NCBI GenBank assembly: GCA_011799875.1
Contig: CM022301.1
Span: 327,874,929-327,938,928 of the forward strand
Source of the DNA: Thinopyrum elongatum
Lineage: Eukaryota > Streptophyta > Magnoliopsida > Poales > Poaceae
DNA: 64,000 nt
Reading direction: 5' to 3'
Part shown: positions 15,536 through 27,248 of the stretch, in pieces
How positions within the stretch are numbered: position 1 is the first letter of the stretch
Layout: each line of letters begins with the position of its first letter
Position numbers and translations under genes: made by a program
The notes under the pieces: generated by a model
Seen by the model: only the letters and a program-made list of their open reading frames with translations
Databases searched by the model: none
What the model was told of the DNA's origin: nothing

Positions 15536-16024
15536 GATGCGTGGCATATATTATGTGTGTGTGTGTTTGCGCGTGCGTGTGCGTGTGTTAATTATCTACA
15601 TCAGATATGTATGATTGATGATTGACTGTATGCATAACATGTACGTATTGTGAAATGCATGTCTAAACTGAAATAGGTAGACTTTTATTTTTTTAATCCT
15701 AATTTGTTACTAGTCGCGTGGGTGTATCATAGAAGCGCTACTGCTATTCCTTTACTAGTAGCGCGGGTCTGAAATAGTAGTAGCGCGGGACACCAGCGCT
15801 ACTGGTATGTCTGTTTATCAGTAGCGTGGGGTAAAAACACGCGCTACTGCTAAAAATTAGCTGTAGCGCCAAAGCAGTAGCGTGGGAACCTGCGCTGCTG
15901 GTAGTCCAAAAACCAACGCTACTGCTAATGTTTTTCCTAGTAGTGAGTAGTCGCTACCAATCTTGTGAAGTTTGTTGACAAAAATTTTGTGACCCAATTT
16001 TTTTTCAGAAAATTGTACGCAAAT

Positions 16025-17047
16025 ATGATGAACTTCTTTGGAAGGAGTTCTTCGAGGCGGAGGTCCTCGGAGGCATCTTCTAGTAGGGGCTCAACCCGTC
16101 AATCTTACGTTGAACCAAGTGCAAGTTCAATACGAGATGCCGCCACCAAATCATGCTTATGGCCGCGCGACGATTTCATGGTGATGGCAGGTATTAAAGA
16201 AGAATTTGAGCAATATGTTCACAATGCCGAGCTCGGTCCCTACATTGAAGATAAGTGCAAGCAGTATCTCAGTCTCACAGAATTGTTTACTAAAGAGTTT
16301 AAATTTCATCCTCGTGAGTCTAGAGTTTTGTTTAAACTTTATGACCGTTCAATTACCATGTCTCTATACGCGTTTAGTGGTGTGTGTAAAATTCCATTTT
16401 GGGGTTTGTTGGACGAACCACCAAGGTCTGAGTATGAGTTATTTTTAACTAGTCTTTGCTATGGTGAGAATAGAGGAGTGACACAAGGTAGAATAAAAAG
16501 TATTCATTTCCCATCAATTCAATACTTTGCATTGTTTAATGGAAAATGCATCGTAGACAAGCAAGACTGTAGTACACTTTGTGCTCCTGACTTGAGCCTC
16601 ATACACACTGCTCTCACCGGTGTCAAATGTTATAACCTTGGAGCGATTGTTGCACGCAGATTGCAACACAACACTGGTAGTGGATATTTTTATGGTGGGA
16701 TTTATGCTTCACGTTTAGCAGAGGAGTTTGGTGTATTGCTTTGGCCTAATGATCCCATCCTTCCCACTCAGTACTTAGACTTTGAGGCCATGAAGCACCA
16801 TAAGTTCCTTAAGGGTGAAATCAATGGTTATACATATAACCTGTTGTTCAATAAATTTTTTGTTGTGGACACCTTTTTGCCTGCGCCTGCTCTCTTTGAT
16901 TATCAAAGCAAGGGAAGATATTATGTTCTTGAGAGCGAGGCCCACGCACACAACGCAGAGGTTGTGGCTGCTCGGCAGGCTGAGGAGGCTGCACCAAGAG
17001 CCTCTGTGAGCTATCACTCCGATTATTACGCAGGCTACAAACGGTGA
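16025..17047 (+). CDS. Athila ORF1-like retrotransposon protein (340 aa)
   Basis: This is an intact frame from ATG at 16025 to TGA at 17045-17047. The N-terminus is Ser/Arg-rich (FFGRSSSRRRSSEASSSR). The rest is a globular block with KQYLSLTELFTKEFKFHP, FSGVCKIPFWGLLDEPP, IKSIHFPSIQYFALFNGKC, ALTGVKCYNLGAIVARRL and YFYGGIYASRLAEEFGV. The arrangement recalls the protein of unknown function found downstream in plant Athila-type and unclassified retrotransposons. It has no polymerase, protease or integrase motifs. A poly-T plus CAG just upstream (about 16000-16008) could be a splice acceptor, so expression may be from a spliced RNA. It is the only undamaged frame in this element. Confidence 0.65.
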   Translation: MMNFFGRSSSRRRSSEASSSRGSTRQSYVEPSASSIRDAATKSCLWPRDDFMVMAGIKEEFEQYVHNAELGPYIEDKCKQYLSLTELFTKEFKFHPRESRVLFKLYDRSITMSLYAFSGVCKIPFWGLLDEPPRSEYELFLTSLCYGENRGVTQGRIKSIHFPSIQYFALFNGKCIVDKQDCSTLCAPDLSLIHTALTGVKCYNLGAIVARRLQHNTGSGYFYGGIYASRLAEEFGVLLWPNDPILPTQYLDFEAMKHHKFLKGEINGYTYNLLFNKFFVVDTFLPAPALFDYQSKGRYYVLESEAHAHNAEVVAARQAEEAAPRASVSYHSDYYAGYKR

Positions 17048-17070
17048 TTACCAAGCTAGGACAAAAGCCT

Positions 17071-17084
17071 AAGCTTGGGGGAGT
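17071..17084 (+). other. Internal polypurine-tract-like motif
   Basis: AAGCTTGGGGGAGT is identical to the 14 bases directly before the 3' LTR (19152-19165). It lies 24 bases after the stop of the 16025 ORF. By position it could act as a second plus-strand primer, but that is inference. Confidence 0.6.
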
Positions 17085-19151
17085 ACGTATTTCCACCGAC
17101 ATTATATTCATGTTCAAAAATTTCATTCCAGTTGTCGGTGTTCACACTTTTTCATTGTATTATCAATGCTAGATTTATTTTCTTGCTTTCTCCTTGTGTG
17201 TTTGAAAAACTTTGAGAAAATCACAAAAAAATGTTGCTTGCTTCTTTTCGGTTTTTCTTTCTAGTTTAGTTAGTTGTAGTATTTAAAAGAAAACCCAAAA
17301 AGATTTCCTTGTTCTTCTTTTGCTTGTTGGGAGCTTTCCCGTGTAAATAGTTTTTCTCATTTTTGTTTTTCTCCTTAATTTGCTTTGTTCCAGAAAAACT
17401 AAAAACTCCAAAAATATTTCAGTGTGTTTCTCTGAAATTCTTTTCCTTTTATTGAGTCATACCAAGGAGAAAACCATGATGAAAATGTTGAGTGGCTCTC
17501 ATATGCATTATTGTTGATCTAACAAAGATCCCAAATTGCCTTGTCTTCTCCTTTTGAAGAAAATGTTTGCAGATTCCAGCTTAGTCCACGGCACTCTTGC
17601 ACTATTATTATTTTCATATCATCCGGTCATGCAAGTGAAAGGCAATAATGGCGATATTTGATGAACTGGTTGTGGCAGAGAGAAACGGGTATGAACTCAA
17701 CTTGTTCTGTTTTTGTAAATATGTTTAACCTAGTATCCATGATTCAGCCTATTATGATCAAACATGTTTGCAATGACAATTAGAGATTATAGTTTCTCAT
17801 GCCATGCTTAAGTAGCTAGGAGTGGATAATGATTTATCTTGAATGTCAACATGCATTAAAACGATTGTGATGTGGTATGATGATATGGTATCCTCCTGGA
17901 AATGTTCGAGTGGCTTGACTTGGCACATGTTCATGCATGTAGTTGAATCAAAACCAACATAGCCTCTGTGATATTTATGTTCACGTTGTTCATATCCTAC
18001 TCATGCTAGTATCCAGTGTTACTTATGCATAATGCATGTTCATGACCGTTTTCGCTCTCTAGCTGGCCGCTTCTCAACCTATTTGCTAGCCTTTGCCTAT
18101 ACTAAGTGAGAAAACTGCTTGTGCATCAAAATCCTAAAACCCAAGTTATTCCAGATGAGTCCACCCTATATCTACCTATATGCGGTATTACCCTGCCAGG
18201 CTAAGTAAATTTGCATGTGCCACCTCTAAAAGCTTCAAATAAACATTCGTTTTTGTGTGCCTGGATTGTTCATAGAGTGACAGGAGGTAGTCAATATCTT
18301 CCATGCTAAGCGGGTTATTCTCATGATGAGTGTTTATTCACTCGTCCTCGCACGAGAGGGAAAGTAATAGGGATTCCCAGTCCCGAATACAAAAATTGCA
18401 AATAATTAAACAAAACTCCCCCAGGACTGATGTTGGTATGGACGGTACCCGTGGATTCGGCTAGCCGTGGAGTGTGTTTGTTGGTGGAGGGGGAGTAAAC
18501 CTTTACTTTTATCACTTGGGAACCGCCACTAATGTGTTTAGCATGGAAGATATCAATAACTAATGGTCGCAAAGTAAACAGGAAGGGTGCATTTCTCAAA
18601 ATTTCATTTATCTCTGTTTTTAAAATCCGAGCTCTGGGGCCGCTGCAAATCATTGCTTCCCTCTGCGAAGGGACTATCTATTTAATTTTATGTTGTGTCA
18701 TCACCTTCTCAAATAAGCGCCAGATCTGAGAGCACTATTGTCATCCTCATGCATTGTGTATAGCTAATGTTGGATGCATCATGACTGGATCTTTTCTACC
18801 ATGAATTACAATGTTTAGTCGCTGCTTGAACTTTGGAGGTGCTCTGCGTTTATGTTTTGCGGTCTCAGAAAGGGCTAGCGAGATACCACTGTTGTCATAT
18901 TATATCATGATTGTTTTGACAAAATGTTGTCATTTGAGATATCTTATTATTGCTCGCTATTTGCTTATGCCATTGATATGAGTTAATATAATTTTTAAGA
19001 GCTATTGTCGACATGGTTAGTCATAATCTTTGCTGAAAACCTGGGTGCTGCTTAAGCTTATTTATGTAAACAAGAGCAAAAGAGTTCATAAAAGTTTTTC
19101 CTTTACACTTTCAGTTTGTCAACTGAATTGCTTGAGGACAAGCAAAGGTTT
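17085..19151 (+). other. Long 3' non-coding part of the Athila-like element
   Basis: This is about 2 kb without a supported gene. It starts with T-rich sequence (17150-17460) and continues as unique-looking AT-rich DNA up to the polypurine tract. Short frames on both strands have no recognisable content. Long non-coding 3' regions are usual in Athila-type elements. Confidence 0.55.
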
Positions 19152-19165
19152 AAGCTTGGGGGAGT
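19152..19165 (+). other. Polypurine tract of the Athila-like element
   Basis: AAGCTTGGGGGAGT directly abuts the 3' LTR start TGATACG, as expected for the plus-strand primer. Confidence 0.85.
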
Positions 19166-20554
19166 TGATACGTCTCCGTCGTATCTACTTTTCCTAATGC
19201 TTTTACTCTTGTTTTGGACTCTAATTTGCATGATTTGAATGAAACTAACCCGGACTGACGTTGTTTTTAGCAGAACTACCATGGTGTTGTTTTTGTGCAG
19301 AAATAAAAGTTCTCGGAATGGAATAAAACTTTTTGGAGAATTTTTATACAATAAAAGAAAAATACTGGAGCCAAGAACCACCGGAGGGGGGGGCGTCCCT
19401 GGGGGAGCACAACCCACCAGGGCGCCCCCCTCCTGGCGCACCCAGGTGGGTTGTCCCCAACTGGTGGCCCCGCAGACCCTATCTCCGACGAATTTTTGGA
19501 GAAAAAATCAGGGAGAAAGAATTATCGCATTTCACGAGACGGAGCCGTCGCCACCTCCTGTTCTTCATCGGGAGGCCAGATCTGGAGTCGTTTGGGGCTC
19601 CGGAGAGGGGGATCTTCTATCTTCATCATCACCAACCCTTCTCCATCGCCAATTCCATGATGCTCCCCACCGAGAGTGAGTAATTCCTTCGTAGGCTCGT
19701 TGGTCGGTGAGGGAGTTGGATGAGATTCATCATGTAATCGAGTTAGTTTTGTTAGGGCTTGATAACTACTATCCATTATGTTCTGAGATTGATGTTGTTA
19801 TGACTTTGCCATGCTTAATGCTTGTCACTTTGGGCCCGAGTGCCATGATTTCAGATCTGAACCGTTTATGTTATCACCATTATATCTATGTTCTAGATCT
19901 GATCTTGCAAGTTATAGTCACCTATTACATGTTATGATCCGTAAACCTCGGAGTGACAATAGTCGGGATACTTTCCGGTGATGACCGTAATTTGAGGAGT
20001 TCATGTATTCACTGTGTGCTAATGCTTTGTTCCAATTCTCTATTAAAAGGAGGCCTTAATATCCTTAGTTTCCTTATGGACCCTGCTGCCACAGGAGGGT
20101 AGGACAAAAGATGTCATGCAAGTTCTTTCCATAAGCACGTATGACTATTTACGGAATACATGCCTACATTATATTTATGAACTAGAGCTAGTGTCGTATC
20201 GCCCTAGGTTATGACTATTATATGATGAATATCATCCAACGAATTCACCGATCCAATGCCTATGAATTTTCCATATATTGTTCTTGCTAAGTTACTGCTG
20301 CTGCTATTACTGTTACACTTGCTACAAAATCATTACTATCATTGTTACCGTTACTACTACTATCAAATCTATCATATTACTGTGCTACTGATCACTTTGC
20401 TACAGATAATTAATCTCCAGGTGTGGTTGAATTGACAACTCAGCTGCTAACACTTGCAAATATTCTTTGGCTCCCCTTGTGTCGAATCTATAAATTTGGG
20501 TTGAATACTCTACCCTCGAAAACTGTTGCGATCCCCTATACTTGTGGGTTATCA
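19166..20554 (+). repeat. 3' LTR of the Athila-like element
   Basis: This LTR is 1389 bases, TGATACGTCTCCGTCG to GGGTTATCA, matching the 5' LTR with scattered differences. It is followed by GTCGC, the mutated right copy of the GCCGC target duplication. Confidence 0.95.
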
Positions 20555-21055
20555 GTCGCCGCCGACCTCGATGGTTCAGCTCCTCCTATCTCCCGTCGCA
20601 GACCGAGGATTGACCTCCTATGATGCCGCCACCGCCCACTGATCGAGGATTGACATCTTATCCTGTAGTCACTGCCTCGGCCGCCGCCGCCGCCATCTAT
20701 ATCTGCATAGTGGCTGTTTTATTTTTTGACGGGTATCCGCAGAGTGGCTGTTTACACTAGGTATTACTGTAACTCAATTATATTGCAACCCCATATGTAC
20801 AGGGTAGTACATCACATACGGTTATGTCACGGCAACCGTGTCTCACCTACGTTGTATTCTCACACGGTTTGATGCGGAAATCATGTGTGAAGTTGTAATA
20901 TCTAACACAAACGACATGTATAAACAGTGTGCCGTATACAACATATATAGTGCGAAAGTAGTTCCCGACCATTAGCTTATCCCCACAGTTTCCCCATTTC
21001 CCCCAAATCCCTAGATAGCCTCCAAATTCCCTCGCGTGGTGCTGACATTGGGGGA
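20555..21055. promoter_or_regulatory. Central region of CACTA copy 1 between divergent genes
   Basis: This lies between the GRF-like gene (rightwards) and the transposase (leftwards, beyond the Gypsy insertion). It has two repeats of a GAGGATTGACCTCCTATGATGCC-like block (20603-20660). It also has sequences resembling the subterminal repeats (CACACGGTTT at about 20852, ACATACGGTTATG) and a TATATAG near 20944-20950, about 110 bases before the ATG at 21056. The inverted equivalent is 51550-52247. A shared, bidirectional promoter is inferred from the gene layout. Confidence 0.5.
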
Positions 21056-21428
21056 ATGCGGACGAGTGGTGCTGATGGTTTCGGTGCAGCTGCTCCTGCT
21101 CGTATCGCCGCTCTCGGCAGCGCCGCCACGACGGCGCTCACCGCTGAGCACTTGCCTAAGGTCATCAAAAGGCTGGTGTACTATGGATCCAAATCGTCAT
21201 GTCGGGTTCCAAGCTATCCCGATCTTTTTTAGCATGTCCAAAGTAGCTCCCTGCTGAATCCATCCTGAATGACCCCCCCCCCCCAGGAAAGCGATCTGCC
21301 GCTGGATCCAGAGCATGACTCCAGACTCTCGCAACACGAGTTCGATTCTGATTTTTGCGCCATTGAGAAGTACCAAAAGCTGAGTTGTGTGCACGTGCAC
21401 ACTCCCGCTCGACGTGTATGCACGGAGG

Positions 21429-23188
21429 TGTTGGGAAACGTTGCATGAAAACAAAAAATTTCTACGCACACGCAATGATCTATCCATGGAGATGCATAGC
21501 AATGAGGGAGAGAGTGTGTCTATGTACCCTCGTAGACCGTAAGCGGAAGCGTTTCACAACATGGTTGATGTAGTCGAGCTTTCTTCGCGCTCCAATCGAT
21601 CTAGTACCGAACGCACGACACCTCCGCGTTCTGCACACGTTCAGCTCGGTGACGTCCTCGCCTTCTTGATCCAGCAAGACGGGCGAAGTAGTATATGAGT
21701 TCCGGCAGCACGACAGTGTGGTGACGGTGATGGTGATGCGATCTTCGCAGGGCTTCGCCTAAGCACTACGAAAATATGACCGAGGGAGAAACTGTGGACG
21801 GGGGCGCCGCACAGGGCTAAGACAATGTTGTCCTTGTGTGGCGCCCCCTCCCCATGTATATATAGGTGGGAGGGGAGACGAGGCAGCCTAGGGCAGCCAG
21901 GGTGCACCCCAAGGGGCTGGCCGCCGGCCCTAGGGCTCCTGCCCTCCTCCGCCCCCCGTTTCCTTGTATGAAGAAGGGGGAAGGAGAGAGGGGAGGAGAG
22001 GGAAGGAAGGGGGAGTCCTACTCCACACTTTCCTTTCCCTCCCCTCTTTCCTTCTCCTCCTCATAGGCCGGCCTGCTATGGGGGTGCGCCAACCCCTTGT
22101 GGGCTGGTGTGTTCCCTCTCTTGGCCCATAAGGCCCATAACTTTGCCGGGGGTGCCCGGAACCCCTTCCGGTGACCCGATAAGTACCCGGTACCCCCGGA
22201 AACACTTTTGGTGTCCAAATACCATCGTCCTATATATCAATCTTTACCTCTCGACCATTTAGAGACTCCTTGTCATGTCCGTGATCTCATCCGGGACTCC
22301 GAACAACATTCGATCACCAAATCACATAACTCATATAATACTATATTGCCATCAAACGTTAAGCGTGCGGACCCTATGGGTTCGAGAACTATGTAGACAT
22401 GACCGAGACACCTCTCCGGTCAATAACCAATAGCGGAACCTGGATGCGGATATTGGCTCCTACATATTCTATGAAGATCTTTATTGGTCGAACCGTTATG
22501 ACAACATACGTAATTCCCTTTGTCCATCGGTATGTTACTTGCCCGAGATTCGATCATCGGTATCTTCATACCTAGTTCAATCTTGTTACCGGCAAGTCTC
22601 TTTACTCGTTTCATAATACATCACCTCATGACTAACTCCTTAGTCGTTTGCTTGCAAGCTTATGATGTGTATTACCGAGAGGGCCCAGAGATACCTTTCC
22701 GATACTCGGAGTGACAAATCCTAGTCTTGATCTATGCCAACTCAACAAACACCTTCGGAGATACCTGTAGAGCATCTTTATGATCACCCAGTTACGTTGT
22801 GACATTTGATAGCACACAAGGTATTCCTCCGGTATTCGGGAGTTGCATAATCTCATAGTCGAAGGAATATGTATTTGACATGAAGAAAGCAATAGCAATA
22901 AAACTTGAACGGTCATTATGCTAAGTTAACGGATGGGTCTTGTGCATCACAACATTATCCTAATGATGTGATCCCGTTATCAAATGACAACACATGTCTA
23001 TGGTTAGGAAACCTTAACCATCTTTGATCAACGATCTAGTCTAGTAGAGGCTTACTAGGGACATGGTATTTGTTTATATATTTAAGTTTCCGATCAATAA
23101 AATTCTAGCATGAATAATAAACCTTTATCATGAATAAGGAAAAATAAAATAACATCTTTATTATTGCCTCTAGGGCATATTTCCTTCA
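21429..23188 (-). repeat. 3' LTR of the Copia element
   Basis: It runs TGTTGGGAAACG to ATTTCCTTCA on the plus strand. It is nearly identical in layout to 28436-30205, with small substitutions. A GC-rich, purine/pyrimidine-biased block lies at about 21950-22060. Confidence 0.96.
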
Positions 23189-23199
23189 GTCTCCCACTT
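23189..23199 (-). other. Polypurine tract of the Copia element
   Basis: On the minus strand AAGTGGGAGAC lies directly before the 3' LTR, the usual Angela/BARE position and sequence type. Confidence 0.75.
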
Positions 23200-23221
23200 G
23201 CACTAGAGTCAATAATCTAGA

Positions 23222-26200
23222 TTACATTGTAATGAATCTAACACCCATGGAGACTTGGTGCTGATCATGTTTTGCTCGCGGAAGAGGATTAGTCAACGGG
23301 TCTGCCACATTCAGATCCGTATGTATCTTGCAAATTTCTATGTCTCCATCCTTGACTTGTTCACGAATGGAGTTGAAGCATCTCTTGATGTGTTTGGTTC
23401 TCTTGTGAAACCTGGATTCCTTCGCCAAGGCAATTGCTCCGGTGTTGTCACAAAAGATTTTCATAGGACCCGATGCACTAGGTATTACACCCAGATCGGA
23501 TATGAACTCCTTCATCCAGACTCCTTCATTTGCTGCTTCCGAAGCAGCTATGTACTCCGCTTCACACGAAGATCCCGCCACGACGCTCTGCTTGGAACTG
23601 CACCAACTGACAGCTCCACCATTCAATATAAATACGTATCTGGTTTGTGACTTAGAGTCATCCGGATCAGTGTCAAAGCTAACATCGACGTAACCATTTA
23701 TGATGAGCTCTTTGTCACCTCCATAAACAAGAAACATATCCTTGGTCCTTTTCAGGTACTTCAAGATGTTCTTGACCGCTGTCCAGTGATCCACTCCTGG
23801 ATTACTTTGGTACCTCCCTGCCACACTTATGGCAAGGCACACATCAGGTCTGGTACATAGCATAGCATACATGATAGAAGCTATGGCTGAGGCATAGGGA
23901 ATGACTTTCATTTTCTCTCTATCTTCTGCAGTGGTCGGGCTTTGAGTCTGACTCAACTTCACACCTTGTAACACAGGCAAGAACCCTTTCTTTGACTGAT
24001 CCATTTTGAACTTCTTCAAAAATTTGTCAAGGTATGTGCTTTGTGAAAGTCCTATTAAGTGTCTTGATATATCTCTATAGATCTTGATGCCCAATATATA
24101 AGCAGCTTCTCCGAGGTCTTTCATTGAAAAACTCTTATTCAAGTATCCTTTTATGCTATCCAGAAATTCTATATCATTTCCAATCAACAATATGTCATCT
24201 ACATATAATATCAGAAATGCTACAGAGCTCCCACTCACTTTCTTGTAAATACAGGCTTCACCGAAAATCTGTATAAAACCATATGCTTTGATCACCTCAT
24301 CAAAGCGTGTATTCCAACTCCGAGATGCTTGCACCAGTCCATAGATGGATCACTGGAGTTTGCACACTTTGTTAGCACCTTTAGGATCGACAAAACCTTC
24401 TAGTTGCATCATATACAACTCTTCTTTAAGAAATCCATTAAGGAATGCAGTTTTGATGTCCATTTGCCAGATTTCATAATCATAAAATGCGGCAATTGCT
24501 AACATGATTCGGACGGACTTAAGCATTGCTACGGGTGAGAAAGTATCATCATAGTCAACCCCTTGAACTTGTCAAAAACCTTTTGCGACAAGTCGAGCTT
24601 TGTTGACAGTAACATTACCATCAATGTCAGTCTTCTTCTTGAAGATCCATTTATTCTCTATGGCTTGCCGATCTTCGGGCAAGTCCACCAAAGTAAACAC
24701 TTTGTTCTCATACATGGATCCTATCTCAGATTTCATGGCCTCAAGCCATCTGTCGGAATCTGGGCTCATCATAGCTTCTTCATAGTTCGTAGGTTCGCCT
24801 TGGTCTAATAACATGACTTCCAGGACAGGATTACCGTCCACTCTGGTGCGGATCATGCTCTGGTTGACCTACAAGGTTCAGTAGCAACTTGATCTGAAGT
24901 TTCATGATCATTATCATTATCTTCCTCTCTAGTTGGTGTAGGCATCACGGGAACGGTTTTCTGTGATGTGCTACTTTCCAATTCGAAAGAAGGTACAATT
25001 ACCTCATCAAGTTCTACTTTCCTCCCACTCACTTCTTTTGAGAGAAACTCCTTCTCTAGAAAGGTTCTATTCTTGGCAACAAAGATCTTGCCTTCGGATC
25101 TGTGGTAGAAGGTGTACCCAATTGTTTCTTTAGGGTATCCTATGAAGACGCACTTCTCCGATTTGGGTTCGAGCTTATCAGGCTGAAGCCTTTTTACATA
25201 AGTGTCACAACCCCAAACTTTAAGAAACGACAGCTTAGGTTTCTTGCCAAACCACAGTTCATACGGTGTCGTCTCAACGGATTTAGACGATGTCCTATTT
25301 AACGTGAATGTAGCTGTCTCTAATGCATAACCCCAAAATGATAGTGGTAAATCGGTAAGAGACATCATAGATCGCACCATATCTAATAAAGTACGGTTAC
25401 GACGTTCAGACACATCATTACGTTGTGATGTTCCAGGTGGCGTGAGTTGTGAAACAATTCCACATTGTTTTAAATAAAGGCCAAACTCGCAACTCAAATA
25501 TTTGCCTCCATGATCAGATCGTAGAAACTTTATTTTCTTGTTACGATGATTCTCCACTTCACTCTGAAATTCTTTGAACTTTTCAAATGTTTCAGACTTG
25601 TGTTTCATTAAGTAGATATACCCATATCTGCTCAAATCATCTGTGAAGGTTAGAAAATGACAATACCCGCTGCGAGCATCAACACTCATTGGACCGCATA
25701 CATCGGTATGTATTATTTCCAATAAGTCATTAGCTCGCTCCATTGTTCTGGAGAACGGAGTTTTAGTCATCTTGCCATGAGGCATGGTTCGCAAGTATCA
25801 AATGATTCATAATCAAGTGATTCCAAAAGTCCATCTGTATGGAGTTTCTTCATGCGCTTTACACCAATATGACCTAAATGGCAGTGCCACAAATATGTTG
25901 CACTATCATTATCAACTTTGCATCTTTTGGCATGAATATTATGAATATGTGTATCACTACAATCGAGATTCAACAAGAATAGACCACTCTTCAAGGGTGC
26001 ATGACCATAAAAGATATTACTCATATAAATAGAACAACCATTATTCTCTGATTTAAATGAATAACCGTCTCGCACTAAACAAGATCCAGATATAATGTTC
26101 ATGCTCAACGCTGGCACCAAATAACAATTATTCAGGTCTAAAACTAATCCCGAAGGTAGATGTCGAGGTAGCGTACCAACGGCGATCACATCGACCTTGG

Positions 26201-26240
26201 AACCATTCCCGACGCGCATCGTCACCTCGTCCTTAGCCAA
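23222..26240 (-). pseudogene. Copia pol: integrase, reverse transcriptase and RNase H, broken
   Basis: Reading leftwards: a GAG-pre-integrase block (26240-25767; LWHCHLGHIGVKRM, CEPCLMAR); an integrase core (25794-24853) with Asp in HTDVCGPM, Asp in LRSDHGGKY and Glu in VSERRNRTLLD; the start of reverse transcriptase (24856-24572; WLEAMKSEIGSM, NKWIFKKK); then the rest (24334-23222) with LYVDDILLIGND, the catalytic YVDD. RNase H follows with SWCSSKQSVVAGSSCEAEY and KIFCDNTGAIALA. Breaks: a frame change near 25780, one near 24855, a stop near 24572, and a stop just before the 24334 segment. All catalytic motifs are still readable, so decay is fairly recent. Confidence 0.93.
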
Positions 26241-26261
26241 TCTTCGTTTAATCCGTAGCTC

Positions 26262-27203
26262 CTATTTCGAGTTACAAATATGAGCAACCGAACCAGTATC
26301 AAATACCCAGGCGCTACTACGAGCATTAGTAAGGTACACATCAATAACATGTATATCAAATATACATTTGTTCACTTTGCCATCCTTCTTATCCGCCAAG
26401 TATTTGGGGCAGTTCCGCTTCCAGTGACCAGTCCCTTTGCAGTAGAAGCACTCAGTTTCAGGCTTGGGTCCAGCTTTAGGCTTCTTCCTGGGAGTGGCAA
26501 CTTGCTTGCCATTCTTCTTGAAGTTCCCTTTCTTTTCCTCGCCCTTTTTCTTGAAACTAGTGGTCTTGTTAACCATCAACACTTGATGCTCCTTCTTGAT
26601 TTCTACCTCCGCGGCCTTAAGCATTGCTAAGAGCTCGAGAATTGTTTTGTTCATCCCTTGCATATTATAGTTCATCATGAAGCCTTTGTAGCTTGGTGGC
26701 AGTGATTGAAGAACTCTGTCAATGACACAATCAACTGGAAGATCAACTCCCAGCTGAGTCAAGTGATTATAATACCCAGACATTTTGAGTATGTGTTCAC
26801 TCATAGAACTGTTCTCCTCCATCTTGCAGCTATAGAACTTGTTGGAGACTTCATATATCTCAACCCGGGCATTTGATTGAAATATTAACTTCAACTCTTG
26901 GAACATCTCATATGCTCCATGACGTTTAAAACGTCTTTGAAGTCCCGGTTCTAAGCCGTAAAGCATGGCACACTGAACTATCGAGTAGTCACAAAATCGA
27001 GCTTGCCAGACGTTCAAAACATCAGCTTCTGCTCCTGCAATAGGCCTTTCACCTAGCGGTGCATCAAGGACACAATTCTTCTGTGCATCAATGAGGATAA
27101 TCCTCAAGTTACGGACCCAGTCCGTGTAGTTGCTACCATCATCTTTCAACTTAGCTTTCTCTAGGAACGCATTAAAATTCAGGGGAATGGTAGCACAGGC
27201 CAT
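26262..27203 (-). pseudogene. Copia gag with zinc knuckle and start of protease
   Basis: The likely start is MACATIPLNFNAFLEKAKL (ATG at 27203). A UBN2-type gag core follows (LGERPIAGAEADVLNVWQ, KFYSCKMEENSSMSEH, LPPSYKGFMMNYNMQGMNK), then a Lys-rich linker, then a CCHC zinc knuckle CFYCKGTGHWKRNC. The protease motif WVFDTGSVAHICNSK ends at an in-frame stop near 26262, which separates it from pol. Confidence 0.92.
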
Positions 27204-27248
27204 TGATCTACAACATAGATATGCAAATACTATCAGGACTAAGTTCAT

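Larger units (their letters stand above)
12244..15945. mobile_element. Non-autonomous CACTA element carrying host gene fragments (Pack-CACTA)
   Basis: Both ends read CACTACTAGGAAA inwards (12244 and, inverted, 15945), flanked by the 3-bp target duplication AGT (12241-12243 and 15946-15948). Subterminal regions (about 12280-12470 and 15710-15930) are dense in GTAGCGC/GCGCTAC motifs in both orientations. There is no transposase. The inside carries pieces of two unrelated host genes, a proteasome beta subunit and an MS5/SDI1-like TPR gene, the latter still with introns. This marks DNA-level capture. The element sits in the internal region of the Athila-like retrotransposon, making a third nesting level. 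Confidence 0.93.
7545..20554 (+). mobile_element. Athila-like Gypsy LTR retrotransposon without polymerase, nested in CACTA copy 1
   Basis: The element has two LTRs starting TGATACGTCTCC and ending in ATCA (7545-8956 and 19166-20554), a tRNA-Asp primer site, a broken gag-protease region, one downstream ORF and a polypurine tract. I find no reverse transcriptase or integrase, so it is non-autonomous. The flanks read GCCGT (7540-7544) and GTCGC (20555-20559). Copy 2 shows the empty site as GCCGC, so this is a 5-bp target duplication in which each side carries one C-to-T change. A 3.7-kb CACTA is nested inside (12244-15945). The Athila assignment rests on the Asp primer and the large ORF downstream of gag. 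Confidence 0.88.
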
